Below are positions 32,980 through 42,143 of a stretch of DNA of 48,153 bases, in pieces. The notes under the pieces were generated by a model. The model saw only the letters and a program-made list of their open reading frames with translations. It had not been told where the DNA came from and ran no database searches. Each line of letters starts with the position of its first letter. Position 1 is the first letter of the stretch. This DNA comes from Thermococcus sp. GTDB lineage: Archaea > Methanobacteriota_B > Thermococci > Thermococcales > Thermococcaceae. The stretch spans positions 1 to 48,153 of the forward strand of contig NZ_JACDNS010000016.1 of NCBI RefSeq assembly GCF_017656495.1. The letters are read 5' to 3'. Both the position numbers and the translations under genes were made by a program.

Positions 32980-33791
32980 AGGCATTTACAACGATGGCAT
33001 ATAGACAGATTAAAAGGTTCTTCAGAGCGAGATCAAGAGTAATAGGCATGTTCGTGAATCCTTTAATGTGGCTCATATTCTTTGGATTGGGATGGAGCAA
33101 AGTCTTCAACTTCCCAATGGCGAGTGCACTCTTTGGAGGTGTTGACTACCTCTCATTCCTTGCACCGGGTATAACGGCAATGACAATCTTCAACGCAAGC
33201 TTCATAGCCGGGATAAGCGTCATCTGGGACAAGCAGTTTGGATTCCTCAAAGAGATTTTAGTTGCCCCAGCATCAAGGAAAGAAGCTATAACCGGCAGAA
33301 TATTCGGGGACTCAATAATGGCAGTCCTTCAAGGACTGATTATCCTCCTGCTGACATTCACCATAGCAAGCAGCCTTAAGTTTTCCGGTGTTTTGCCAAT
33401 GATACTCATAGGCTTCCTGCTTGCAGTAGCGTTCTCAAGCTTTGGCGTCAGCTTGGCATTGAGAATGACCAGCATGGAAGGGTTCCAGATGATAATGAGC
33501 TTCCTAATGCTTCCCCTAATGTTCCTCAGCGGAGCATTTTATCCGGTTGAGACCATGCCAACGTGGATGCAGTATTTAGCTTATATAAACCCGCTAACCT
33601 ACGCCGTCGACGCAGCAAGACATGTGCTGGTTAATGCTCCAGCAACGACAGCAACAGCTTCAATACCTGGTATGCCAACAGTTTCATTAACGAGATTTTC
33701 ACTGACGACAGACATTGGAGTTCTGAGCATGTTGGCCTTAGCCTTCCTTGTGGTGGCTATGATTTCATTCGAAAGGGCAACGATTGAGTGA
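32976..33791 (+). CDS. ABC-2 type permease (DrrB type)
   Basis: 271 residues with six hydrophobic helices. It begins with the amphipathic YRQIKRFFRARSRVIG and has the ABC-2 signature region MTSMEGFQMIMSFLMLPLMFLSGAFYPVETMP followed by LAYINPLTYAVDAAR. It forms the membrane part of the exporter with the upstream ATPase. The substrate is unknown, probably a hydrophobic compound or lipid. Confidence 0.9.
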   Translation: MKAFTTMAYRQIKRFFRARSRVIGMFVNPLMWLIFFGLGWSKVFNFPMASALFGGVDYLSFLAPGITAMTIFNASFIAGISVIWDKQFGFLKEILVAPASRKEAITGRIFGDSIMAVLQGLIILLLTFTIASSLKFSGVLPMILIGFLLAVAFSSFGVSLALRMTSMEGFQMIMSFLMLPLMFLSGAFYPVETMPTWMQYLAYINPLTYAVDAARHVLVNAPATTATASIPGMPTVSLTRFSLTTDIGVLSMLALAFLVVAMISFERATIE

Positions 33792-33801
33792 GGTGTTAAA
33801 A

Positions 33802-34110
33802 ATGAACAGACAAAAACTGACTATGATTTGTGTCACTCTGGCTGGATTAATCTTTATTCCTTCAGTCTTTTTCAACAAGCCACTCTTTGCATTAGTTGGG
33901 GCATTCTTTGACTGGCTTCCATTGCCAACAGGATGGATGAAAGCGGAAAAAGAAATTAACAGAACATTCCTCAAGCTCCATGTGATTGCAACACTAATAG
34001 CATATGTCATCTTTATAGCCTGGCTTATCAAAGGGCTAGCAATAGTTGGCTTTGCATTCCTTGAGGTCTGGTGGTTAGCAGTAATCTTTGGAGTTTTTAT
34101 GAACTATTAA
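33802..34110 (+). CDS. Small membrane protein at the end of the PadR operon
   Basis: 102 residues with about three hydrophobic helices (LTMICVTLAGLIFIPSVFF, LHVIATLIAYVIFIAWLI, IVGFAFLEVWWLAVIFGVF) and an amphipathic loop. No family was recognised. The ATG at 33802 follows GAGGTGTTAAA, 10 bp after the permease stop. Its 3' end overlaps the convergent pgk by 14 bp. Confidence 0.62.
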   Translation: MNRQKLTMICVTLAGLIFIPSVFFNKPLFALVGAFFDWLPLPTGWMKAEKEINRTFLKLHVIATLIAYVIFIAWLIKGLAIVGFAFLEVWWLAVIFGVFMNY

Positions 34111-35347
34111 TTTCTTTCTTCACTTTATCCTTAAACCTTTCATAACTAATTTTGAAAGCTTCCAAAACCGGTAATTTTTCTCCTGCAAAAAATGCAAGCA
34201 TTGCCCCGCCTCCTGTGCTTATGTGGGTAATTCCTCGAATATTGTACTTGTATATACTTGCTATACTATGCCCTCCTCCAATGATGGAGAATGCTCCACT
34301 CTCACCAATCGCGTTAAAAACACCTACTGTCCCTTTTGCGAATTCCTCTCTCTCAAAGACACCCATGGGCCCATTTGCAACAATTATCTTTGCCCGCTTT
34401 AGAATCTGAGCATATTTTTCAATAGTCCTTGAACCTATATCCAAAATTGGATACTCATCAAACAGCCACTTTTCATCGCTTAGTAAATCTACCTCAAGCC
34501 TCTCTCCTTTGTAATCAATAGCAAAGTCAACAGGGGTTCTGATGTATGGGTAAAAGTCATCTAAAAGTTTTTCAGCCCAATCTACCAACTCTAAAAGCCC
34601 TTTCTTTTCAAGGAATTCTATATTCGTAATTCCTAGGTTGTACCCCTTTGCCAATATGAAGATGTGTCCAACTAATCCACCAGTAAGAATTAAGTCTGCT
34701 TTTTCCTGTTTCAGCACGTTTTCTGCCACCCTGAGCGAGTCATCAACCTTTGCACCACCGAGCACATATACCTTTGGCCTCTCACTGCTTTCATAAGCTT
34801 TGGTTAGGGCGTTAACCTCCTTTTCCATTAAAAAGCCCATTATCATTGGCTTAATTCTAGCAAAGCCTACTAGAGAAGGCTGAGAACGATGAGCAGCAGC
34901 AAAGGCATCATTAACAACATAATCCAAAAGTGGAGCAAGCTTCCTTACAAAATGAGTTTTCTCGCATTCCTCTAAAGGTTTTTGCTTTACCTCCTCAGCA
35001 GCAAAACGAAGGTTTTCTAAAATTATAGCCTCACCAGGTCTAAGGGACCTTATCTTTTCTCTAGCATATTTTCCAAAGATGTCCTCAACATATTCAACTT
35101 CTCTGCCAATTAATGAACTCAAGATTTCAGCGTGCTGTTCTGTTGTTATGTAGTCCTCGTTGTATGGTTTGCTCTGATGTGTGGCGATTATAACTTTTGC
35201 ATTATGTTCCAAAAGATAAAGTAAAGTAGGCAAAACAGCTCTAAACCTTGCATCACTTATGATTCTACCATTTTTCACAGGAGAATTTAAATCCACCCGC
35301 AGAAAGACCGTTTTGCCGTGATAATTGAAATCCGTGAGCCTGAACAT
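34097..35347 (-). CDS. pgk: Phosphoglycerate kinase
   Basis: 416 residues. The N-domain signature is VFLRVDLNSPVKNGRI with the basic patch around ATHQSKP. Substrate-binding NDAFAAAHRSQPSLVGF and the nucleotide-site YVLGGAKVDDSLRV follow, then ANGPMGVFE and the Gly-rich SIIGGGHS near the C-terminus. It interconverts 1,3-bisphosphoglycerate and 3-phosphoglycerate; in Thermococcales, where GAPOR bypasses this step in glycolysis, it is mainly gluconeogenic. The upstream TGM-like site (35396-35412) lies beyond the TATA box, consistent with activation by Tgr. The ATG follows GGTGATGAA. Confidence 0.95.
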   Translation of the reverse strand: MFRLTDFNYHGKTVFLRVDLNSPVKNGRIISDARFRAVLPTLLYLLEHNAKVIIATHQSKPYNEDYITTEQHAEILSSLIGREVEYVEDIFGKYAREKIRSLRPGEAIILENLRFAAEEVKQKPLEECEKTHFVRKLAPLLDYVVNDAFAAAHRSQPSLVGFARIKPMIMGFLMEKEVNALTKAYESSERPKVYVLGGAKVDDSLRVAENVLKQEKADLILTGGLVGHIFILAKGYNLGITNIEFLEKKGLLELVDWAEKLLDDFYPYIRTPVDFAIDYKGERLEVDLLSDEKWLFDEYPILDIGSRTIEKYAQILKRAKIIVANGPMGVFEREEFAKGTVGVFNAIGESGAFSIIGGGHSIASIYKYNIRGITHISTGGGAMLAFFAGEKLPVLEAFKISYERFKDKVKKEINSS

Positions 35348-35395
35348 TTCATCACCAAAAGTATGTCAATTAAAAGCGCATTAAAAGGTTATCCT

Positions 35396-35412
35396 ATACA
35401 CCTTGGGTGATA
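35396..35412 (-). promoter_or_regulatory. TGM-like site upstream of the pgk TATA box
   Basis: On the minus strand TATCAC-CCAAG-GTGTAT matches the glycolytic motif TATCAC-N5-GTGATA with a perfect first half and GTG of the second (9 of 12). The pgk TATA-like CCTTTTAATG is at 35379-35388, so the site lies directly upstream of it, the position at which Tgr/TrmBL1 activates gluconeogenic genes (established model). Confidence 0.5.
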
Positions 35413-35441
35413 AGCCACTGAAAGAAAAACAAGGAAAGAGA

Positions 35442-35449
35442 TTTATAAA
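35442..35449 (+). promoter_or_regulatory. TATA box for the nuclease-like/PepSY-repeat gene
   Basis: TTTATAAA preceded by the purine-rich GAAAGAGA (BRE-like) lies 55-62 bp upstream of the ATG at 35504, divergent from the pgk promoter. A start near 35472 would leave a leader of about 30 nt. Confidence 0.55.
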
Positions 35450-35503
35450 ATAAAAGCATAATTACTCCTGTGTGAATTTTTACTTGTATGCACGGTGATG
35501 CTA

Positions 35504-37648
35504 ATGGCATGGATTGTAGAGGATATCACAATAGTGCCCCAAGAATACTTGGCAAGTGTTCTTCTAGAGCTTTTAAAACGAATGGGATTTAGAGAGTATG
35601 AAAAAGTTAGCAATCCCAAACAATGGGGAATAGATATTATTGCTTTTAGAGATGATCCAATATCCGGCACCGAGAAATACGTTATTAAAATAAAATCAGG
35701 AGCCTTAGCAGATTCCCGTGATGTTAATGTTTTTGCTGGTATAATGGAGAGGTTTAAAGCTGACAGAGGTATTATTATCTCCCCAGTAGGATTTACAAAG
35801 GATGCAAAGGTATTGGCAACTAAAGAGTATAGGGGGAGGATAGTTCTCTGGGACGGGGTTAAACTAGTAGAAATACTAAACAACTATGGAATTGAACCAG
35901 ATAGAGAGCTTATCAAAGAAATTAGATCCAAAAATGTAAAAGAAGAGAAAAAAGAAGCCCTAACTACTGTAGCACTGGACGCTCCGCTGTTATTTGAGTT
36001 TTCCCCAGATAAAGTCTTCAAAGACGTTGTATCAAAAATTAAAGCGGAATATCGGATTGAAGAAAGAGAAGTGTCTCTTAAGCATCTTATGCTTCAATTA
36101 AAGACCGCGTATATTTTTTCATGGTCAGCTGAGGAAACTGACAATGGAATTAAGGATAAGGCCATTGTGTTTACGAAAGATGAGATTGTACCCTTTGTAA
36201 GCAGAGATGAAAAACTCAAGAATGCTGTATCGAGGGCATTGCTTAATGATTCGTCAGTTGTAAAAGTCAGCGAAAAGAACGTGAAAGTTGAAATAAGTCC
36301 AAGTGAAGCAGTTTTGTTGCTGAAATCAAGAATAGCTGAGGAGCTTCAAATCCCTCAATCGGCAATTATCATTCATGAAAAGAAGAAGGTGTACATCCCA
36401 GAAACGGCGTTTCTTGAATTGGAGATAGGCAGAAGCTCTGGAAGAGCAGAGGTTAATCTGAGGGACAGAGAAATAAAAATACACCTAGAGCCACTACCAG
36501 AAGAAACCTTGATTGAGATCGCAAAGAAAGAATGCATCAAAACAATGGGAGAAGAAATAGAAAACATGGACGTGAGAATAATAAGGGATAGAATTACAGT
36601 GAAAGGAGAAACCAGCCGCTTTATGGTTGAAATTGTCCTAAATATTTATACTGGGAAGATTCTTAAAAAAGAGTCCTTATTAAAAGAAGAGGCATTGAAA
36701 AAATTAATTCATACACTTTATCCTTCTGGACAAGTTGTCTATATCGAAAAAGGCAAAAGGCACGCGATAGTTGATATCCTCACGAAAGATTGCATCATAA
36801 TTCTTGAGGTAAATTTGACCAATGGTGAGTATAAGATTGTGAGGGAATTAATAACACCTAAAAAAGCTGCAGAAGAAGGAAAAAAGATAATAGAGGGCAA
36901 TTTTCCCTTAAAGGATCTTGAAATGGAAGAGTTTGCAATTGTTGATCACAAATATATTGAGGTAACACTAAAGAGCAGAGATGGTAAAGCAAAAGTTAAA
37001 GTTGACGGTATAAATGGAGATATCCTTGATTACTTCGTTGATATAAGTGAAGATAAAGCGAGAGAATTAATAGGGAAGAGATACCCAGAGTGGAGTATTA
37101 AATCTCTAACAGTTGAGAAGGATTCGTTCCTAGCTGAGATTGAAAATGAACAATATGTTGCAAAAATCAGGCTCAGCAAGGATGGCAAGCTGATTGAGGA
37201 GATTGACAGATACATCAAGAAGAACATCGCAGAAAAGCTAGCTAAGGAGCATTTAGAGAGGAAAGGGATACAAGCAACAATTAAAAGTCTCATATTGAAC
37301 CAGGATTGGGAGGTTGAGTTTCTCGGAGAAGAAAGGATAGGAACATTAACTCTCAACAGACGGGACGGCAAAGTGAAAAAGGAAGAGATATGGTTCACAG
37401 AATTGGCTATTGAAAAAATGTACCATGAACATGTCAAACAAAAATTTGGAGAGCAAAAAGTGAAAACTGAAAGATTAACCCATTATAAAGACAAAGGATA
37501 CGTCACAATAAAGCTCTCAGGAGAAAATGCTCTTTATTATGCCAAAATTAATTCAAAAACAGGAGATATAATGGAGGAAGATATGGTTTCACTCAAAGGC
37601 CTCATGGCAAAGATAAAGAAATTACAAATGGAAAGCAAATACAAATAA
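35504..37648 (+). CDS. Mrr/restriction-endonuclease-like domain fused to tandem PepSY-like repeats
   Basis: 714 residues with no signal peptide or membrane helix, so cytoplasmic. Residues about 5-130 match the Mrr-type nuclease fold: helix LASVLLELLKRMGF, WGIDIIAF with the core Asp, YVIKIKSG, and FKADRGIIISPVGFTKDAKVLA. The usual QxK is KIK here: the Lys is kept but the Gln/Glu is not, so activity is doubtful. From about residue 265 to 710 I count six or seven repeats of about 55 residues with the PepSY pattern: helix (A-x-x-x-A/L), then strands, ending in a (N/T/D)-G-x-I/L turn, for example YTGKILK, INGDILD, KTGDIME. It is monocistronic, with GGTGATGCTA before the ATG. Function is unknown. 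Confidence 0.75.
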   Translation: MAWIVEDITIVPQEYLASVLLELLKRMGFREYEKVSNPKQWGIDIIAFRDDPISGTEKYVIKIKSGALADSRDVNVFAGIMERFKADRGIIISPVGFTKDAKVLATKEYRGRIVLWDGVKLVEILNNYGIEPDRELIKEIRSKNVKEEKKEALTTVALDAPLLFEFSPDKVFKDVVSKIKAEYRIEEREVSLKHLMLQLKTAYIFSWSAEETDNGIKDKAIVFTKDEIVPFVSRDEKLKNAVSRALLNDSSVVKVSEKNVKVEISPSEAVLLLKSRIAEELQIPQSAIIIHEKKKVYIPETAFLELEIGRSSGRAEVNLRDREIKIHLEPLPEETLIEIAKKECIKTMGEEIENMDVRIIRDRITVKGETSRFMVEIVLNIYTGKILKKESLLKEEALKKLIHTLYPSGQVVYIEKGKRHAIVDILTKDCIIILEVNLTNGEYKIVRELITPKKAAEEGKKIIEGNFPLKDLEMEEFAIVDHKYIEVTLKSRDGKAKVKVDGINGDILDYFVDISEDKARELIGKRYPEWSIKSLTVEKDSFLAEIENEQYVAKIRLSKDGKLIEEIDRYIKKNIAEKLAKEHLERKGIQATIKSLILNQDWEVEFLGEERIGTLTLNRRDGKVKKEEIWFTELAIEKMYHEHVKQKFGEQKVKTERLTHYKDKGYVTIKLSGENALYYAKINSKTGDIMEEDMVSLKGLMAKIKKLQMESKYK

Positions 37649-38263
37649 TCACGTCATTAAAAGGTTTTCAATTAGCTTTATTGCTTCTACAATCTTAACT
37701 TCTGGCTTTTCTTCTCCCTTTGGAAGCTCAAGGTTTATAACTAACCTTTCTTCTCTCCCCTCTTCCTCAAGGTCATAAACCTCCAGCTCTTCTATATCAA
37801 CATCTTCAAAGAGGCTCTCTACTTCAGGACCGATTATCTTTTTATCATTTCCATAAACTTCAACCCTCACAACATCATCTTTTGAAGACGTTAGAACTAC
37901 TATCTCATAATCTCCGACTTTCTTAGTGAAGCGTATCATATTTCCATAGCCAATTATCTCCTCTTTAAACCCTAACTTTTTCATTGTAGCCCTTATTGTA
38001 TCAACTTTTGCCTTCATCTTTCTCAAAATTCTCTCCTTAAGCTTGTAGCTCTCTTCAAGGGCTTTTTTAATGCCCTCTCCGGCTTTTTCAATCTCACCCT
38101 CCCAAATACCAATGAGCTTTAAGCCTGAAGAAGTTGATCTGAGCTCAATCTTTAAGTTATCAACATCAAAGTCTCTCAAATCATCTATTTTGAGCTCGCT
38201 AAGTCTTAGAATTTCAAATTCAATTCTAACGATGTTTCCAAAGGCTTTTCCCTTAAATTTCAC
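37649..38263 (-). CDS. Hypothetical protein
   Basis: 204 residues. The N-terminal ~65 residues are beta-rich (FGNIVRIEFEILRLSELKI), a helical stretch follows (EKAGEGIKKALEESYKLKERI), then an alpha-beta region (IIGYGNMIRFTKKVGDYEIVV) and an acidic tail. No family was recognised. The start is taken as a GTG at 38263 because GGTGATGCCC precedes it exactly as at other genes here; an ATG at 38269 lies within that site. It is convergent with the PepSY-repeat gene with no spacer between the stops. Confidence 0.65.
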   Translation of the reverse strand: MKFKGKAFGNIVRIEFEILRLSELKIDDLRDFDVDNLKIELRSTSSGLKLIGIWEGEIEKAGEGIKKALEESYKLKERILRKMKAKVDTIRATMKKLGFKEEIIGYGNMIRFTKKVGDYEIVVLTSSKDDVVRVEVYGNDKKIIGPEVESLFEDVDIEELEVYDLEEEGREERLVINLELPKGEEKPEVKIVEAIKLIENLLMT

Positions 38264-38356
38264 GGGCATCACCCAAAGGAGAGAAGCAGACAATGGTTTA
38301 AAAACTCTTCCCCTCCCAATATTGTAGAAAAGACAAAAGAACGAAAAAGAATAAGC

Positions 38357-40333
38357 TCACTTTCTCTTTCTTAACAATAATGGAAGCAAAGCAAGTCCGA
38401 TAATTACTGCCGGACCACATGTCTCGCTTGTTGTGGCTGTCGAAGTTTGTGTTGGTGAGCTTTCACTTGAAGTAGTCTCAGAGGTTGTGGTAGTTGTTGT
38501 CTTTGTGGTCGTGGTAGTTGTCGTTTTACCCATGACTTTTTCAGCAACAGCCTTGTTACCATAGAAGTCAACTGCAATTACTCTAATTGTGTAGGTGTCT
38601 GCCTCTACTCCAGGTATCTGGGCGAGGAAATAGTCTCCAACAGCTTTTGTTGGTTCTGCTGGATATTTCCTAACTTCGCCGTTAGCCTCTATTTCAACAT
38701 ATAGGTCCTTAATTCCCAAGTTATCGCTCGCCTTGAAGTAAACCTTAAACGGCTTTCCTTTTATCGGCTTTGATGGTGATGTGTAGGCAATGCTGACCTG
38801 CGGCTTTTTGGTATCCTTTGCCTTTGTAATTACAAGCTCACTGCTGCCTTTTGGAATGGTGACCTCAAGAAGCATGTAGTGTCTATCACCAATCGTTCTT
38901 TCTCCTAAGACTTTGTATTTGACGTTTGTAACGGTATCGTCAACTTTAGCCCCTTCAGGAACGATGACCGCTATTTTGCCCGTTATCTCCTGGTACTCAT
39001 TTATGAATTTGAGTGCTGTTCCCTCATCACCGTGGTGCCTGAATACCATAAACTCCTGCGGAACTGGAAGTGAGCTTAATGGTCCAAATATCGTGCCAAA
39101 CTTCTCTTTGATCATTGGAAGCTCAACCTTTCCATCATCGTAGATATACACCATTCTTGAGCCGTACCAGTTGTCTTTCTCTCTCTTGTCTGGTGCACCA
39201 GTTGCTGTTAAGGTTACAAACCAGTGCTCATTGCCGTTTTTGTCAACGTAAAGCTGAACGTAATCTGCGTGGACGTGTCCGCTTAAGACGAGCTTTATGT
39301 TGTACTTCTCAACATCCTCAAGGAATCTCTTTGCAATGTCTTCACTCTTTCTCTCAGGTCCTCCAATCCAGTACCAGCTTACAAGAGGAGCTATGGTTTC
39401 CCAGTCATCAAAGACACTAAGACCTTCAATTTTTCCACTCCTTCCCTCTGGAGTCTTGTACCAGTATGGATGGTGAACCAAAACAATCGGTATCTTGTCT
39501 GGATTCTGCTCGAGGACTTTTTCCATCCATTCAAGCTGATCCATGGTTGGATGAGCTGTATCTCCATCGCTGTCAAGGACAATTATGAGGAACTTACCAA
39601 TTGTGAGATAGTAATACGGTGGAGCTATAAACTTGGAGAAGTACTTCGGTGGGTCATCATGGTTTCCTTTGATTGTTATCATTGCCCTTCCAGCAGCGCT
39701 TGTTAATTCTGCAATTTGTGAGAACAACATGTATCCCTTCAAGTCACCAGCAGTATCTACAACATCACCTGTGTTGATTATCACATCAACGGCATCACTC
39801 ATTGCCCAATATGTGTAAACGCTCCCTGTTGCGACATAGCTGTGAAGTGGAATTGAGTCCTCACCACATTTGGAAATGCTCCTGCAGAACTTCTCCCCGA
39901 CCACATAACCAACCTTTGCAGCACTTGTAACGTGAGTATCACTTACGTGGGCGATTCTAAGAACTTTTGGATACTCTTTGAGAATCCAAACACCGTTTGG
40001 GATAACCACTTCACCTTTGTTGGATTTGACAATTAGGAAATAGTCATCCGGAACTACGTTCTCTGGGATTTTAACCTGAAGCTCGTTACCATTCTTTCCA
40101 ACTATTTGTAACTCATAGGGTCCATTGAGTACTGACACTATTGAAAGAGCTGTTATATCAACGCCGTTTTGAACTTTCATTGTCACTGTTTCCCCCGGAA
40201 GAGCCACAACTGGAGCTCCTGGAGAGGGATACTCTAAAACGTCGAGAGGATAAATGGTTTCTGCCTTAACTGGTACTGTCGGTACTAATGAGAAAACTAT
40301 AAACACCAGAAGCAAGCTTAATGCCCTCTTCAT
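38357..40333 (-). CDS. Secreted calcineurin-like metallophosphoesterase with CGP-CTERM anchor
   Basis: 658 residues. A signal peptide (MKRALSLLLVFIVFSLVPTV, cleavage probably after VKA) leads into a beta domain of about 100 residues. The metallophosphoesterase follows with all motifs: IAHVSDTHV, IINTGDVVD, IKGNHDD, VLVHHPYW and LSGHVHADY. An Ig-like domain (PSKPIKGKPFKVYFKASDN) precedes a Thr/Ser-rich linker, probably glycosylated, and the C-terminus ETCGPAVIIGLALLPLLLRK is the CGP-CTERM sorting signal of Thermococcaceae. It acts on the cell surface; the substrate may be a phosphate ester or nucleotide. Confidence 0.9.
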   Translation of the reverse strand: MKRALSLLLVFIVFSLVPTVPVKAETIYPLDVLEYPSPGAPVVALPGETVTMKVQNGVDITALSIVSVLNGPYELQIVGKNGNELQVKIPENVVPDDYFLIVKSNKGEVVIPNGVWILKEYPKVLRIAHVSDTHVTSAAKVGYVVGEKFCRSISKCGEDSIPLHSYVATGSVYTYWAMSDAVDVIINTGDVVDTAGDLKGYMLFSQIAELTSAAGRAMITIKGNHDDPPKYFSKFIAPPYYYLTIGKFLIIVLDSDGDTAHPTMDQLEWMEKVLEQNPDKIPIVLVHHPYWYKTPEGRSGKIEGLSVFDDWETIAPLVSWYWIGGPERKSEDIAKRFLEDVEKYNIKLVLSGHVHADYVQLYVDKNGNEHWFVTLTATGAPDKREKDNWYGSRMVYIYDDGKVELPMIKEKFGTIFGPLSSLPVPQEFMVFRHHGDEGTALKFINEYQEITGKIAVIVPEGAKVDDTVTNVKYKVLGERTIGDRHYMLLEVTIPKGSSELVITKAKDTKKPQVSIAYTSPSKPIKGKPFKVYFKASDNLGIKDLYVEIEANGEVRKYPAEPTKAVGDYFLAQIPGVEADTYTIRVIAVDFYGNKAVAEKVMGKTTTTTTTKTTTTTTSETTSSESSPTQTSTATTSETCGPAVIIGLALLPLLLRKRK

Positions 40334-40425
40334 AACATCACCGTAAAAAATTGTCTCTATCAATATAAAACATTATCCAACACAAATTTGTGCAACTAAG
40401 GGAGAAAAAATTGGGATATTTAACA

Positions 40426-41037
40426 CTATGAGTTCCATCTAACAGAGATTAATGCTAATCCCATAATCTTCTCTGCAAGCTCGCTTTTTCCACCCAATCG
40501 AATGTATTCTTGATATCCTTGCCATATTTTTGAGTACAGCTTTTGAGCTACATCAACTTTATGCCTTCTTGTCGCAACAAATAGCCTCGTTAAATGAACT
40601 GCCATCTCTAATAAGACATAATCAGCTCTGCTAAGAGGTTTTATAATTGAAGGAATCATCTCACCATAAAGCGGGATGAATTTGCATTTTAACACTTTGC
40701 TTTTTCCGAATTCATCTTCAATTTCAGTCTCCTCAAACTCTATCTTGCCCTCCACCCAGCTCAACTTTTTGATTTTTCTGAGAGGTATTTCCTTTGCATC
40801 TTCAAACTCCACATCAATTGGAATGTTCAGCGCAGCTTTTATCAGAAGCTCAACATCCTGTGTAATATGGACAACTCCAAAAGGATGCTCCTTAACCTCA
40901 CGAAAACTCTTTCCTCCAAAAAGCTTGAAATATAGGTAATTTCCTTTTCGAACTATCCCAATAGGAGTTACATTTGACTTTGTTACCAGGAGCACTTCAT
41001 ATACTTTCCCTTCCTCAAATAATCCCAAAATCTTCAT
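40426..41037 (-). CDS. DUF447-family protein (flavin-reductase-like fold)
   Basis: 203 residues. The N-terminal beta-rich part (KVYEVLLVTKSNVTPIGIVRKGNYLYFKLF) and FGVVHITQDVELLI match archaeal DUF447 proteins with a split-barrel flavin-reductase-like fold. The helical C-terminus (DYVLLEMAVHLTRLF, AEKIMGLALI) is also typical. The biochemical role is unknown. The ATG at 41037 has GGTGAGAGC upstream, 35 bp after the ABC ATPase gene, so it may be the last gene of that operon. Confidence 0.75.
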   Translation of the reverse strand: MKILGLFEEGKVYEVLLVTKSNVTPIGIVRKGNYLYFKLFGGKSFREVKEHPFGVVHITQDVELLIKAALNIPIDVEFEDAKEIPLRKIKKLSWVEGKIEFEETEIEDEFGKSKVLKCKFIPLYGEMIPSIIKPLSRADYVLLEMAVHLTRLFVATRRHKVDVAQKLYSKIWQGYQEYIRLGGKSELAEKIMGLALISVRWNS

Positions 41038-41071
41038 GCTCTCACCCAAGAAGGATGTTAAGAAAAGAAAG

Positions 41072-42133
41072 TCAAAGTTGTTTTGGCAAAACGAGAATAT
41101 CGTCTTTGTTTATGTAGAAAGCAACTGGGCCTTGAGGCCTTAAGCCCATTACGTCTTTGTCGCTTATTGTTCTTGCAATAATTCTGGTTTCTCCAAACAT
41201 TCCAACGACCTCAATGAAGAATCCGTAGTATTCAATTAGATCGACCTTACCTTCAAGCTTAACTGCATTTTCAATTGGGTGTAAGCTGATGCGCTCTGGT
41301 CTGATAACAATGACAACTTTGTCACTCTTGTCAGTATATGTGAGGCCTTCAAGTCTGAAGTGTTCAAATTCAACGGTAACCTTGTCTCCATGTCTTTCAA
41401 CAACCTTTGCTGGAATCACGTTTGTCTTGCCCATGAACGATGCAACGAACTCAGTTTTTGGCTTCTCATAGATTTCCCTCGGCGTTCCAATTTGCTCAAC
41501 AGTTCCAACGTTCATGACGGCTATTCTGTCACTTATTGCCATTGCTTCCTCTTGGTCGTGTGTAACGTAAAGCACCGTGATTCCCAACTCACGCTGAATT
41601 CTTCTGATCTCAGAACGCATCTCAAGTCTGAGCTTTGCATCAAGGTTTGAAAGAGGCTCATCGAGGAGGAGCAATTTAGGCTCAACGACTATCGCCCTTG
41701 CTATTGCAACTCTCTGCTGCTGACCACCACTGAGCTGAGTAGGATATCTGTCTTCAAATCCTTCGAGCTTTACCAACTGAAGTGCCCACTTGACCTTTCT
41801 CTCAATTTCTTCCTTTGGAAGCTTTCTAATCTTGAGCCCATAGGCAATGTTGTCATAAACTGTCATGTGAGGCCAAAGAGCATAGTTCTGAAACACCAAG
41901 ACTGCTCCTCTTTCGCTTGAGCTTAGGTAGGTAACCTCTTGGTCGTCAAAGAATATTCTTCCGCTATCTGGAAAATCAAGACCAGCAATGATTCTCAATG
42001 TTGTGGATTTTCCACATCCGGAGGGTCCAAGTAAGGTAAACAGCTCGCCATGCTTTATGTGCAAATCAATTCCCTTTAATGCGACAGTTTCTCCGAAGGT
42101 TTTAACAATATTCTCAAGTTTGACTTCAACCAA
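41072..42133 (-). CDS. ABC importer ATP-binding protein (FbpC/PotA type)
   Basis: 353 residues. Walker A is GPSGCGKSTTLRI, the Q-loop VFQNYALWPHMT, the signature LSGGQQQRVAIARA, Walker B LLLLDEPLSNLDAKLR, and the switch YVTHDQEEAM. A C-terminal TOBE/OB region (about 240-350) follows, as in MalK/FbpC ATPases. The start is probably a TTG at 42133 with GAGGTGAGAAAA upstream; a GTG at 42142 overlaps that site. It energises the adjacent fused permease. Confidence 0.9.
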   Translation of the reverse strand: MVEVKLENIVKTFGETVALKGIDLHIKHGELFTLLGPSGCGKSTTLRIIAGLDFPDSGRIFFDDQEVTYLSSSERGAVLVFQNYALWPHMTVYDNIAYGLKIRKLPKEEIERKVKWALQLVKLEGFEDRYPTQLSGGQQQRVAIARAIVVEPKLLLLDEPLSNLDAKLRLEMRSEIRRIQRELGITVLYVTHDQEEAMAISDRIAVMNVGTVEQIGTPREIYEKPKTEFVASFMGKTNVIPAKVVERHGDKVTVEFEHFRLEGLTYTDKSDKVVIVIRPERISLHPIENAVKLEGKVDLIEYYGFFIEVVGMFGETRIIARTISDKDVMGLRPQGPVAFYINKDDILVLPKQL

Positions 42134-42143
42134 TTTTCTCACC

